Below, in pieces: positions 25,772 through 34,197 of a stretch of 64,000 nt of DNA (the first letter of the stretch is position 1; every line of letters starts with the position of its first letter). A program made the position numbers and the translations under genes. The notes beneath the pieces were generated by a model. It was not told where the DNA came from. It did no database searches and saw only the letters and a program-made list of their open reading frames with translations. The stretch lies in NCBI RefSeq assembly GCF_003425685.1, contig NZ_QJKM01000006.1, positions 343,551 to 407,550 of the forward strand. Reading direction: 5' to 3'. Source of the stretch: Rhizobium terrae. GTDB taxonomy: Bacteria > Pseudomonadota > Alphaproteobacteria > Rhizobiales > Rhizobiaceae.

Positions 25772-27838
25772 ATGACGGACGAATTCGACACTTTGAGGCG
25801 CATTCCGTCTCCGCCGCCGGCGTCCGGCGCGGCGCGTGCCCGCGCGCTTGCCGCCGCCGTTCAGGCATACGATGCGGAAGAAAAAAATGCGGCCCGCGCC
25901 CAAGGAAAATTCCGGTGGTCGCGTCCAAGCTCCATCTTCAACCGGATTTGGAGCAACAAGATGGTTACCCAGCACCGCTATCTCGCCGGCTCGGCGCTTG
26001 CGACGATGCTCATCATTCCAACGGCGGCCCTGCTTACTTTCGAACTGACCCGCGGCAACCTGCCGAATTCCGGGCAGGTGGCTCTGCCGCAGGTCGCGGA
26101 TGCGCCGCGCGTCGAGCCTGTTGCGCCGAAGACGCCGGCCCAGCCGACGGGTGCCCGGCCGAGAAACGAGCAGAGCATGGCGGCTCCCGAAGCCGAAAAG
26201 AAGCTCGAATACACTCCGTCGGACGTTGCGCGTCTTTCGAATGAATATCGAGTATCCGGCGCTGCGGCAAAGCGTGCGGCTGAACCCGCTCCACCGCCGG
26301 TCTTGGCCCCGATGCCAGCACCTGCGGCTTCCGTGCTTGCGGAGCGTGCGCCGCCGCTTGCCGCCGCGCCGCGTTACGCTCCGGCTAAACCGGAACTCCT
26401 GCCGCCGCTCGAGCAGAGCCGCGACCGGTTCGCCAATGCAGACACCAATCCGGTGAAGAGCGTGACGACCGATCCGGTCTCGACCTTTTCGGTGGACGTC
26501 GACACGGCATCTTATTCCTTCGTCCGTCGCTCGCTGATGGATGGGCGGCTGCCGGAGCCCGACAGCGTGCGCGTCGAGGAGATGATCAACTATTTCCCCT
26601 ACGACTGGCCGCGGCCGCAATCCGCATCTGAGCCGTTCCGCACGACGGTCACCGTCACGCCGACGCCCTGGAGTACGGGTACCCGGCTGATGCAGGTGGC
26701 AATCAAGGGCTACGAGACCGCGCCGTCTGCCGCACTGCCGGCCAATCTCGTCTTCCTGATCGACGTGTCGGGCTCGATGAATGCACCGGACAAGCTGCCG
26801 CTCCTCAAGAGCGCCTTCCGCCTGCTGGTCGGCAAGCTGAAGCCGGAGGACAAGGTATCGATCGTCACCTATGCCGGCAATGCCGGCACGGTGCTGGAGC
26901 CGACGTCGGCGCGGGAACGTGAGAAAATCCTGGCGGCGATCGACAACCTGCAGCCGGGCGGTTCAACCGCCGGTGCGGAGGGCATCGACGCGGCCTACCG
27001 GCTCGCCCGCCAGGCCTTCATCCAGGGCGGCGTCAACCGGGTGATGCTCGCGACCGACGGCGACTTCAATGTCGGGGCATCGAGCGACGAGGAGTTGAAG
27101 CGGATCATCGAGCGGCGCCGGAGGGACGGCATATTCCTGTCGGTGCTGGGTTTTGGCCAGGGCAATCTCAACGACAGCCTGATGCAGACGCTCGCCCAGA
27201 ACGGCAACGGCACAGCCGCCTACATAGACACGTTGGCCGAGGCTCAAAAGGCACTGGTCGACGAGGCGGGTTCGACGCTTTTCCCGATCGCCAAGGATGT
27301 CAAGATCCAGGTCGAGTTCAATCCGCAGCAGATTTCCGAATATCGCCTGATCGGCTACGAGACCCGCGCCTTGAGGCGCGAGGATTTCAACAACGACAAG
27401 GTGGATGCCGGCGACATCGGCTCCGGCCATGCGGTGACGGCGATCTACGAGGTGACCCCGAAAGGCAGCGCCTCGGCGTTCAACGACCCGCTTCGTTATG
27501 GTCCTGCTGCCACCTCGGCTCCGGCTTCCGTTTCGGACGAGATGGCATTTGTGAAGATCCGCTACAAGCAGCCGGACGGCGAGACGAGCAAGCTCATCAC
27601 CACGCCGGTGACGGAGATGAATGCGGTGCGTGATTTCGCTTCCGCGCCGCAGGATGTGCGCTTCGCGACGGCTGTCGCGGCTTTCGGGCAGAAGCTCCGC
27701 GGGGCCAATGCGCTGGATGCCTATCCCTATCGGGCAATCCTCGATGTGGCGCGCAACGCCCGCGGCGAGGATGCCTTCGGTTATCGCGGCGGTTTCATCG
27801 ACCTGGTAAGGCTCGCCGAAGCGCTCGACCGCCGCTGA
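25772..27838 (+). CDS. Membrane-anchored von Willebrand factor A protein (YfbK-type), possible anti-sigma
   Basis: 688 residues. A cytoplasmic N-terminus of about 70 residues is followed by one transmembrane helix (about 72-90), a Pro/Ala-rich periplasmic linker (100-215), the YfbK N-terminal domain, a vWA domain and a DUF3520-like C-terminus. The metal-ion-dependent adhesion site DVSGS is at 331-335 with later Thr/Asp residues (LATDGDFNVG). Such proteins bind ligands through a divalent metal. Start 2 nt after the ECF sigma gene implies translational coupling, and a cytosolic domain plus helix is how membrane anti-sigma factors are built. That role is an inference; no canonical ZAS motif is visible. 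Confidence 0.8.
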   Translation: MTDEFDTLRRIPSPPPASGAARARALAAAVQAYDAEEKNAARAQGKFRWSRPSSIFNRIWSNKMVTQHRYLAGSALATMLIIPTAALLTFELTRGNLPNSGQVALPQVADAPRVEPVAPKTPAQPTGARPRNEQSMAAPEAEKKLEYTPSDVARLSNEYRVSGAAAKRAAEPAPPPVLAPMPAPAASVLAERAPPLAAAPRYAPAKPELLPPLEQSRDRFANADTNPVKSVTTDPVSTFSVDVDTASYSFVRRSLMDGRLPEPDSVRVEEMINYFPYDWPRPQSASEPFRTTVTVTPTPWSTGTRLMQVAIKGYETAPSAALPANLVFLIDVSGSMNAPDKLPLLKSAFRLLVGKLKPEDKVSIVTYAGNAGTVLEPTSAREREKILAAIDNLQPGGSTAGAEGIDAAYRLARQAFIQGGVNRVMLATDGDFNVGASSDEELKRIIERRRRDGIFLSVLGFGQGNLNDSLMQTLAQNGNGTAAYIDTLAEAQKALVDEAGSTLFPIAKDVKIQVEFNPQQISEYRLIGYETRALRREDFNNDKVDAGDIGSGHAVTAIYEVTPKGSASAFNDPLRYGPAATSAPASVSDEMAFVKIRYKQPDGETSKLITTPVTEMNAVRDFASAPQDVRFATAVAAFGQKLRGANALDAYPYRAILDVARNARGEDAFGYRGGFIDLVRLAEALDRR

Positions 27839-27894
27839 CGCAATTCCGGCCAGGGCAAGAAACGTTCCTGAGGTGCTATGGCGTCAAGGCACCT

Positions 27895-28245
27895 TCAGAT
27901 CTTTGCCTGAGGGTAGGCCCGCTCCAGACCGCCGGAGCGGGTCAATCCGTCCTTGAAGGCCTGGTAGGCGGGATGCTGGCTGGATTTCGCCGCTTCCATC
28001 AGCCGGATCTGCAGCCGGGCGGGGGCGTTGTTGCCGACCCACTCGCCGCATTTGCCGAGCTTCAGCGAGTTCAGGAATTTAGCCTCGGACGCCTGGTCCA
28101 GATAGAAATGCAGGCCTTCGAGCAGAAGATCGTCGGAGGTCGGGTTGTCCATCAGGAGCTTCAGCCAGGACTGGTTTTCCGGCGCAAGACCGGCAAGGCT
28201 TTCGGCTACTGTTTCGCGGCTGCCGATCGGCGATATGTTCGACAT
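27895..28245 (-). CDS. Hypothetical protein downstream of bmt
   Basis: 116 residues, mostly helical, with one Cys. No family was recognised. GAGGAAG lies just before the ATG at 28245. It starts 25 nt after the bmt stop codon on the same strand, so it is probably the second gene of the bmt transcript. Its length, coding character and binding site support a real gene. Confidence 0.6.
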   Translation of the reverse strand: MSNISPIGSRETVAESLAGLAPENQSWLKLLMDNPTSDDLLLEGLHFYLDQASEAKFLNSLKLGKCGEWVGNNAPARLQIRLMEAAKSSQHPAYQAFKDGLTRSGGLERAYPQAKI

Positions 28246-28270
28246 CTTGTCTTCCTCGGCTTGAAAAAAT

Positions 28271-29284
28271 TCAGCCTCGGCGGCGGCGCCGTTCCCGGCC
28301 TGAATCGCCGCCCGATTCGCTGGCGGTCTTATTGCGCAGCGGTCCGATCTTGTCGACGATTTCCTCGATCGTCGGCCGAGGGCGCGGTGTGTAATTGTCG
28401 AGTGCCTGCCGCATGGCCGCCAGATGTTCGCAGGACGTGCCGCAGCAGCCGCCGATGATTTTCGCGCCGGCATCGCGGGCGAGACGGGCATATTCGGCCA
28501 TCAGCGGCGGCGTGCCGGAATAGAAAATCTCGGCACCGCGATATTCCGGGATGCCGCAATTGCCCTTGACGATGGTGACGGCGTCCGGATCGGCGGCTGT
28601 CATGTCGAGCAGGCTGGACAAAATGTCCGAAGCGCCGACGCCGCAATTGGCGCCGACTGCGACAGGGCCTTCGCCGACATCCTTCGCGACGCCGTGAATA
28701 TCCTTCGGGTCGAGGCCCATCATCGTCTTGCCGGCGGTATCGAAGGAACCGGTATAGGTATAGGGAAGACCGACCTTCGCGGCCGCTTCCGCCGCGGCGC
28801 GAATCTCTTCCGGCGAAGACATGGTCTCGATCCAGGCAATATCTGCACCGCCTGCCTTCAGGCCTTCCATCTGTTCGGCAAAGGCGGCGACCGCTTCCTC
28901 ATAGGACATGGCACCGAGCGGGATCAGCAGCTCGCCGGTCGGGCCGACGGAGCCTGCCACGATGACCTTGCGGCCGGCATTGTCGGCGACCTTGCGGGCG
29001 ATCTCGGCGGCTCGCCTGTTCAATTCGTGTACCCGGCCTTCCGCCTTGTGCAGCTTCAGCCGCTGGCGTGTGCCGCCGAAGGAATTGGTGAGGATGATAT
29101 CGGCCCCCGCATCGACGAAATCCTGATGCAGTTTCTCGATCTTTTCCGGTGCCGCCTCGTTCCAGAGCTCCGGCGCTTCGCCGGCCTCCAGGCCCATGGC
29201 AAAGAGGTTGGTGCCGGTTGCGCCGTCGGCGAGCAATACGCCTTTTTCATTCAGAAGTTCGGTCAGCACGTTGGCGGTCGGCAT
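28271..29284 (-). CDS. bmt: Betaine--homocysteine S-methyltransferase
   Basis: 337 residues, the homocysteine S-methyltransferase TIM barrel. The zinc-binding cysteines are in GANCGVG (Cys214) and GGCCGTS (Cys280, Cys281), as in BHMT and MetH. The N-terminus LADGATGTNLFAMGL is the family signature. It transfers a methyl from glycine betaine to homocysteine, giving dimethylglycine and methionine. A betaine-type importer lies directly upstream. The last residues are an Arg-rich tail (SGRERRRRRG). The start at 29284 has AAGGAG 7 nt upstream; a 10-residue longer frame has none. A 24-bp palindrome lies just before the gene. Betaine as methyl donor is inferred from context; S-methylmethionine is the alternative. 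Confidence 0.85.
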   Translation of the reverse strand: MPTANVLTELLNEKGVLLADGATGTNLFAMGLEAGEAPELWNEAAPEKIEKLHQDFVDAGADIILTNSFGGTRQRLKLHKAEGRVHELNRRAAEIARKVADNAGRKVIVAGSVGPTGELLIPLGAMSYEEAVAAFAEQMEGLKAGGADIAWIETMSSPEEIRAAAEAAAKVGLPYTYTGSFDTAGKTMMGLDPKDIHGVAKDVGEGPVAVGANCGVGASDILSSLLDMTAADPDAVTIVKGNCGIPEYRGAEIFYSGTPPLMAEYARLARDAGAKIIGGCCGTSCEHLAAMRQALDNYTPRPRPTIEEIVDKIGPLRNKTASESGGDSGRERRRRRG

Positions 29285-29310
29285 GGTGGCACTCCTTGCT
29301 GCAGGATTCG

Positions 29311-29334
29311 TCATATAAAGATTGCTTTATATGA
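29311..29334. promoter_or_regulatory. 24-bp palindrome TCATATAAAG-N4-CTTTATATGA before bmt
   Basis: Two perfect 10-bp arms (29311-29320 and 29325-29334) lie 27-50 nt upstream of the bmt start codon. The AT-rich, SmtB/ArsR-like dyad resembles operators of SahR/SamR-type regulators of methionine metabolism that I recall from Rhizobiales, but I cannot confirm the match. It is an operator candidate for S-adenosylhomocysteine/methionine-responsive control. Confidence 0.6.
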
Positions 29335-29394
29335 TTTCAAGCCACGCCGATCCGCCTCTGCGCGACACTCGGAACCGGTATTGCGGCTCCTAGT

Positions 29395-30447
29395 CTATTC
29401 CGCAGCCATCTTCTCGGCACTGTGGCTCGCCGGCGTCACCATAGCGGCGATGATGGTCGGCAGATCGAGCAGGCCGACCGGCGCGCCATTCTCGTCGGCC
29501 ACGATCGCCCGCGACTGGCCGGCCTCCGTTATCTGCTTCGCAGCCGTTTCGAGCGTGGCATTCGCTGCCAGCCGCACACCGTCCATGATGCCGTCGAACG
29601 GCCGCATCACCGTGCGCGCCTGGATGACGCGCCCGCGGTTCACTTCCTTGACGAAGGCGGTGATATAGTCGTCCGCCGGCGACAGGACGATTTCCTGGCC
29701 GGTTCCCTGCTGGATGACCTTGCCGTCGCGCAGGATGGCGATCTTGTCGCCGAGCCTCAGGGCTTCGTCCAGGTCGTGGGTGATGAACACGACCGTCTTC
29801 TTCAATTCCGCCTGAAGGTCGAGGAGAACGGTCTGCATATCGACGCGGATCAGCGGATCGAGCGCCGAATAGGCTTCGTCCATCAGCAGGATGTCGGCGT
29901 CGTTGGTCAGCGCCCGGGCAAGCCCGACACGTTGCTGCATGCCGCCTGAAAGCTGGTTCGGATAGTGGTTCTCGAAACCCGACAAACCCACCCGCTCGAT
30001 CCAGTAACGCCCGCGCCTGGTGCTTTCGGCACGCGGCACGCCCTGTATGTCGAGGCCGTAGACGGTGTTCTCGATCACGGTCCGATGCGGCAGGAGCGCG
30101 AACTTCTGAAAAACCATCGCCGTCTTGTGGCGGCGGAACTCACGCAGGTCCTTTTCGTTCATCCGGCAGATATCGGTGCCGTCATAGACGACCTCGCCGA
30201 TGGTGGGTTCGATCAGCCGGTTGATGTGGCGGATCAGCGTCGATTTGCCGGAGCCCGAAAGTCCCATGACCACCGTGATGCCGCCGGCCGGCATGGAGAT
30301 GCTGATGTCCTTGAGGCCAAGCACGTGGCCGTGCTTCTCGTTGAGCTCGGCCTTGGTCATGCCGGCCTTGACGGACTCCACATAGTCCCGACCGCGTGGG
30401 CCGAAAATCTTGTAGAGGTTCCTGATTTCGATCCCGTGGCTAGCCAT
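29395..30447 (-). CDS. Betaine/choline-type ABC transporter ATPase (ProV/OpuAA/ChoV family)
   Basis: 350 residues. Walker A is GLSGSGKST, the signature is LSGGMQQRVGLARAL, and Walker B is ILLMDEAYSALDP. After the ATPase core comes a C-terminal CBS-like regulatory part (VMRPFDGIMDGV...AIVADENGAPVGLLDL), as in ProV/OpuAA, where it senses ionic strength or second messengers. ATG 30447 overlaps the permease gene by 8 nt, which suggests translational coupling. It energises uptake of a quaternary ammonium compound. Confidence 0.88.
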   Translation of the reverse strand: MASHGIEIRNLYKIFGPRGRDYVESVKAGMTKAELNEKHGHVLGLKDISISMPAGGITVVMGLSGSGKSTLIRHINRLIEPTIGEVVYDGTDICRMNEKDLREFRRHKTAMVFQKFALLPHRTVIENTVYGLDIQGVPRAESTRRGRYWIERVGLSGFENHYPNQLSGGMQQRVGLARALTNDADILLMDEAYSALDPLIRVDMQTVLLDLQAELKKTVVFITHDLDEALRLGDKIAILRDGKVIQQGTGQEIVLSPADDYITAFVKEVNRGRVIQARTVMRPFDGIMDGVRLAANATLETAAKQITEAGQSRAIVADENGAPVGLLDLPTIIAAMVTPASHSAEKMAAE

Positions 30448-31348
30448 GCACGACCTCCGAGTGTTTCTGCAGCCGTTTGCCGAAGGCCTGGCTCGCGCGG
30501 TCGAAGATGATGGCGATCGCCACCAGCGCAAAGCCGTTCATGAAGCCGAAGGTGAAGAACTGGTTGTTGATGGCCTGCAGCGTGTTCTTGCCGAGCCCCC
30601 CGACGCCGACCATGGACGCGACGACGACCATGGCGAGCGACATCATGATCGTCTGGTTGATGCCGGCCATGATTGTGGGAAGGGCGAGCGGTATCTGGAC
30701 GTTCCACAGCTTCTGGCCGGGCGAGGAGCCGAAGGCATCGGCTGCTTCGAGGACTTCCGCATCGACCAGCCGGATGCCGAGATTGGTCAGCCGGATCATC
30801 GGCGGCACGGCATAGATGACGACGGCGATCAGGCCCGGCACCTTGCCGATGCCAAAGATCACCACGACGGGGATGAGGTAGACGAAGCTCGGCAGGGTCT
30901 GCATCACGTCGAGGATCGGATTGACGGCACCCTGGATGCGGTCCGAACGGGCCATCAGGATGCCGATCGGCAGGCCGATGACGATGGCGATCAGGGTCGC
31001 GACGGTGACGATCGCAAGCGTCACCATCGTGTCGGCCCAGAGTCCCATGACGCCGATCAGGAGCATGCCGACGACCGTACCGATCGTGATGCGCATGCTG
31101 CGGCTGGCAAAATAGACGATCACCAGCATGACCGCGAGCACGACGATCCAGGGCGAGCTGGTGAAGAGCCGTTCCAGATAGTTCAGGAACCATTGCAGCG
31201 GCTGGGTCACCACATCGATGAGGCCGGCATATTCGCGCACGAGGCCTTTGAAGCCATCGTCGATCACCTTGCGGGCATCGCGGATATATTGGTCGCTCAT
31301 CGCCGGGAATTTACAAAGAACGCCCGGCAGAAAATCGCAGCTTGCCAT
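30440..31348 (-). CDS. Betaine/choline-type ABC transporter permease (ProW/ChoW family)
   Basis: 302 residues with an N-terminal extension and about six transmembrane helices. The EAA loop for the ATPase lies in VLEAADAFGSSPGQKLWNVQIPLALP. The family pattern ILDVMQTLPSFVYLIPVVVIFGIG is that of ProW/OpuAB. The start at 31348 is preferred to ATG 31300 because AAGGGG lies 6 nt before it. It sits between the binding-protein and ATPase genes in one leftward operon. Confidence 0.88.
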   Translation of the reverse strand: MASCDFLPGVLCKFPAMSDQYIRDARKVIDDGFKGLVREYAGLIDVVTQPLQWFLNYLERLFTSSPWIVVLAVMLVIVYFASRSMRITIGTVVGMLLIGVMGLWADTMVTLAIVTVATLIAIVIGLPIGILMARSDRIQGAVNPILDVMQTLPSFVYLIPVVVIFGIGKVPGLIAVVIYAVPPMIRLTNLGIRLVDAEVLEAADAFGSSPGQKLWNVQIPLALPTIMAGINQTIMMSLAMVVVASMVGVGGLGKNTLQAINNQFFTFGFMNGFALVAIAIIFDRASQAFGKRLQKHSEVVHG

Positions 31349-31551
31349 GCTTTTCCCCTTGTCGATTCTATTTTTGGCGGCGGCGGGCCGGCATGGCTTT
31401 CCGGGCGCGGGAGGCAGATTTTAGCAGTCTCTGCGATGGAAGTATCGCGTCATGGCGACCTTTGCATCCGACTGCCTGCGACATCGCCAGACGCCCTCGA
31501 CATATCCGCCGAGCGGAAGGCGGCGCCGAAACGCCGCCTTTGGGCATCGCT

Positions 31552-32550
31552 TCAGAGCGATGCCTTGATCTTTTGGGCGATCTCAGGGGTAACCCACTTC
31601 GTCCAGACATCCGGCATGGTTTCGAGGAAGTGCTTGGCGGCATCCTCGTTGGTGCCCTGGTTGTCTGTCTGCCAGGCAAGAATGCTGTTGACGGTGGCGT
31701 TGGTCCACTTGCGCTTCTTGACGTAGTCCATCGCCACGCTCGCCTTTTCGGCGAACTGCTTGGTGACGACGGTGAAGGCCTGGGAGGTCGGGTAGGAATT
31801 GACCTTGGGGTTCGGGCAATCCGGCACGGCGGTGCAGGCATCCCAATCGCCCTTGTCGTGCGGCACGTCGAACGAAAGCTTGACCATCTCGTATTTGCCG
31901 AGGATGGCGGTCGGAGCCCAGTAATAGCCGAGCCAGCCGGTTTTCTTTTCGAAGGCTCCAGCGATCGAGCCGTCGAGGCCGGCTGCGGAACCCGTGTCGA
32001 TCAACTCGAAATTCTTGTCCTTCGCGCCGAGCGCCCTGTAGAGGTTGGCGGTCGAGACCTGGCAGTTCCAGCCCGACGGGCAGTTGGTGACGGCTCCCTT
32101 CGACTTGTCCTCCGGCGCAGGGAAGAGCTCGGGATGGGTCAATGCCTGCTGCACCGTCTTGATGTCCGGATGAGCGTCGGCCAGGAATTTCGGGATCCAC
32201 CAGCCTTCGACCGCGCCGTCCGCCAGAATCTCGGCGGCGATCACCAGGCGGCCTTCGGCAACTGCCTTGTCGAGCGGCGTGCGAACCGCGTTGACCCAGA
32301 ATTCCGGCGCCATGTCCGGCTGGCCCTTTTCGTTCATGGAGGTAAAGGTCGGCATGGTGTCGCCGGTCACCAGTTCGACGGTGCAGCCATAACCTTCTTC
32401 CAGGATGATCTTGTCGACATTGGCCGCGACGCCCGCAGAGGCCCAGTTCATTTCGGCGATCGAGACCGAGCCGCAGGCTGCCTGCGCGGCAGAACCGCCA
32501 AGCGCATAAAGACCGGCGGCGAAGACGGCGGAGCAAAGGAGCTTTTTCAT
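31552..32550 (-). CDS. Betaine-type ABC transporter substrate-binding protein (OpuAC/ProX family)
   Basis: 332 residues. A signal peptide (MKKLLCSAVFAAGLYALGGSAAQA) is followed by an OpuAC-type two-lobed domain with many Trp/Tyr (NWASAG, EFWVNAV, GWWIPKF, LGYYWAP), the residues that form aromatic boxes around trimethylammonium groups. Paired cysteines (ACGSVS...GYGCTV; NCPSGWNCQVS; ACTAVPDCPNP) suggest disulfides. ATG 32550 has GGGAGG upstream. It is the first gene of the transporter operon. Ligand is glycine betaine, proline betaine or choline; sequence alone does not decide. Confidence 0.85.
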   Translation of the reverse strand: MKKLLCSAVFAAGLYALGGSAAQAACGSVSIAEMNWASAGVAANVDKIILEEGYGCTVELVTGDTMPTFTSMNEKGQPDMAPEFWVNAVRTPLDKAVAEGRLVIAAEILADGAVEGWWIPKFLADAHPDIKTVQQALTHPELFPAPEDKSKGAVTNCPSGWNCQVSTANLYRALGAKDKNFELIDTGSAAGLDGSIAGAFEKKTGWLGYYWAPTAILGKYEMVKLSFDVPHDKGDWDACTAVPDCPNPKVNSYPTSQAFTVVTKQFAEKASVAMDYVKKRKWTNATVNSILAWQTDNQGTNEDAAKHFLETMPDVWTKWVTPEIAQKIKASL

Positions 32551-33675
32551 TTTAAGACCTCCCAGTCTTATATTGTTGCAGTGTTCATTTCGGTGGATGC
32601 GGCAACCGTATCCGATGGCTGGGGACGCAAGGTGATCAACCATGAGATGTAGTCACGCGCGGCCTGCTGAGACAATGCGTCTTGTTCGCATCCACGAAAC
32701 CCTGTCACGGATACTGCGCATTTATATGTCAGCTTGAGGCAGGGTACGGTTTCCGCTTCAGAAATCAACAGGCGGTGGGTAAACGTGGCCCGCGCGGGCA
32801 AATATCAAGTGCCTGGAAGCGCGGGACTTCCGGTCGAAAAATCATCATTTGCCGCCAATCTCGGCGCCGATTGCAGCTTATGGTGGATATGGTTCACCAA
32901 CCGCAAAAAAGTCACGCCTCAGGTTTGACGTTTTCTAGCCGATTAGCGGCGGTTTCTCCGAACGGATTTTTTTCGAAAAAAAAGCGAAAAAAGAGAAATT
33001 CGGATGGCTTACTCCCGGCAATAACCATCCGGTAAGAATGTCGCGTTATTGATTTTCCTGCGAGCGGTTGAGCTCGTCCTCGGCACCGGATCAGGTAGTG
33101 CGTACCGGTTGCCTTTGTCATCCCATGTCGGGTCGTGCGTTCGATCCCGGGATGTTTCATCTTCCGATTGTTATCGTATGGAAGCTGCCGCGCGAGATTG
33201 GGCTGCGGCATAGTGTCGGCTGGCCTGGTTGGTCAGCCGATGCTGTTCGTGCGGATGAAGCCCAGGAGAGAGAAGCGCGTGTCGAGCTGCCGGGAGCGGT
33301 TTTCGGCGGCGCGGTGAGGGGCCTTTGCGTTCCAGGCGATCTGAACGCCGTTCCGGTTTCTGAAAATGTAGAGCATCTGTGTATTTCCGAGATGACCGGC
33401 AAAGGCCGGCCGCTGTTCTTGTCGGACGCGGAAATAAGATCAATCCGCCTCCCGTTCAACCGAGGCGGCCGCCGTCTTATGTCGCAAACAGAATATCTGT
33501 CGCGAACGGTGAACAATGTCCTGTCGCGGCTTGCGGCCGCGCCGATTGACACCCATATGCAAAGCCTGCACCATCGTCGTGCAATGCGAATCCAGAGTTA
33601 TCACCGCCAACAGGGCCGGACGCCTCTTCTCTCTACGAATCGTCCGGTCCCCTCTGGTTCAGGTCAAACTTTTCC
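32551..33675. other. 1.1-kb intergenic region without recognisable genes
   Basis: Frames here are short and lack family features or plausible starts. The left part is promoter DNA for the leftward transporter operon. It holds an A/T palindrome T7-CG-A8 (32967-32983), a cggatgg/ccatccg hairpin near 33000-33030, three TGTCGC direct repeats (33480-33528), and a CCGGACG/CGTCCGG hairpin (33616-33647) about 30 nt before cobP. I looked for a cobalamin riboswitch and for tRNA-like arms and found neither. Confidence 0.6.
33480..33528 (+). repeat. Three direct repeats TGTCGC(A/G)
   Basis: TGTCGCA at 33480, TGTCGCG at 33498 and TGTCGCG at 33522, spaced 18 and 24 nt. The same heptamer forms the arms of the inverted repeat upstream of the GlxA-type regulator gene. 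The cluster lies about 150-200 nt upstream of cobP and far upstream of the transporter operon. Possible AraC-type binding sites. Confidence 0.45.
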
Positions 33676-34197
33676 ATGACACGCACCGGCCACGTTACGC
33701 TCGTCCTCGGCGGCGCCCGCTCAGGCAAATCCGGCTTTTCCGAACGCCTCGCGAAGGAGAGCGGCCTCGAACGCCATTACGTGGCCACCGGCCGCGCCTA
33801 TGACGACGAGATGCGCGAGCGTATAGCCCGTCACAGGGCCGATCGCGGCGCCGGCTGGACGACCTACGAGGTGCCGGTCGATCTCGTGTCGCATCTGGAA
33901 GATACCGACGGTCGGGGCAGGGTGGTGCTTGTCGACTGCCTGACGCTGTGGGTCACCAACCTGATGATGGAGGAGCGGGATGTCGATGCGGCAGGCGGGG
34001 CGCTGGTGCGCGCGCTCGGAACGCTCTCCTGTCGTATCATTCTCGTGTCCAACGAAGTCGGGCTCGGCATCGTGCCGGATAACAAAATGGCGCGAGAATT
34101 CCGCGACCATGCCGGACGGCTTCACCAGCGTATCGCGGCGGAAGCCGATGAGGTGTTCTTCGTGGCGGCCGGCTTGCCCCTGAAGATGAAAGGCTAG
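33676..34197 (+). CDS. cobP: Adenosylcobinamide kinase / adenosylcobinamide-phosphate guanylyltransferase
   Basis: 173 residues. The P-loop is GGARSGKS (12-19), followed by the family segments [19 protein letters not shown] and [13 protein letters not shown], and the C-terminal [21 protein letters not shown]. CobP/CobU phosphorylates adenosylcobinamide and transfers GMP to it in the late nucleotide-loop steps of B12 synthesis or salvage. It stands alone here, away from a cob cluster, but near three corrinoid-dependent genes. No B12 riboswitch was seen upstream. It ends overlapping the convergent TSUP gene. Confidence 0.9.
   Translation: MTRTGHVTLVLGGARSGKSGFSERLAKESGLERHYVATGRAYDDEMRERIARHRADRGAGWTTYEVPVDLVSHLEDTDGRGRVVLVDCLTLWVTNLMMEERDVDAAGGALVRALGTLSCRIILVSNEVGLGIVPDNKMAREFRDHAGRLHQRIAAEADEVFFVAAGLPLKMKG

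Noticed and set aside
33100..33160. A tRNA-like TTCGATCCC segment near 33140.
   Set aside because: No acceptor, D or anticodon stems fit around it, and the T-arm itself does not pair.
33300..33675. Possible cobalamin riboswitch upstream of cobP.
   Set aside because: The conserved B12-box (GCCACTG-type) and the other core segments are absent; only a simple hairpin is present.
33068..33679. A 203-codon frame in the large intergenic gap.
   Set aside because: Atypical composition, no ribosome-binding site, no family features, and it overlaps the cobP start out of frame.
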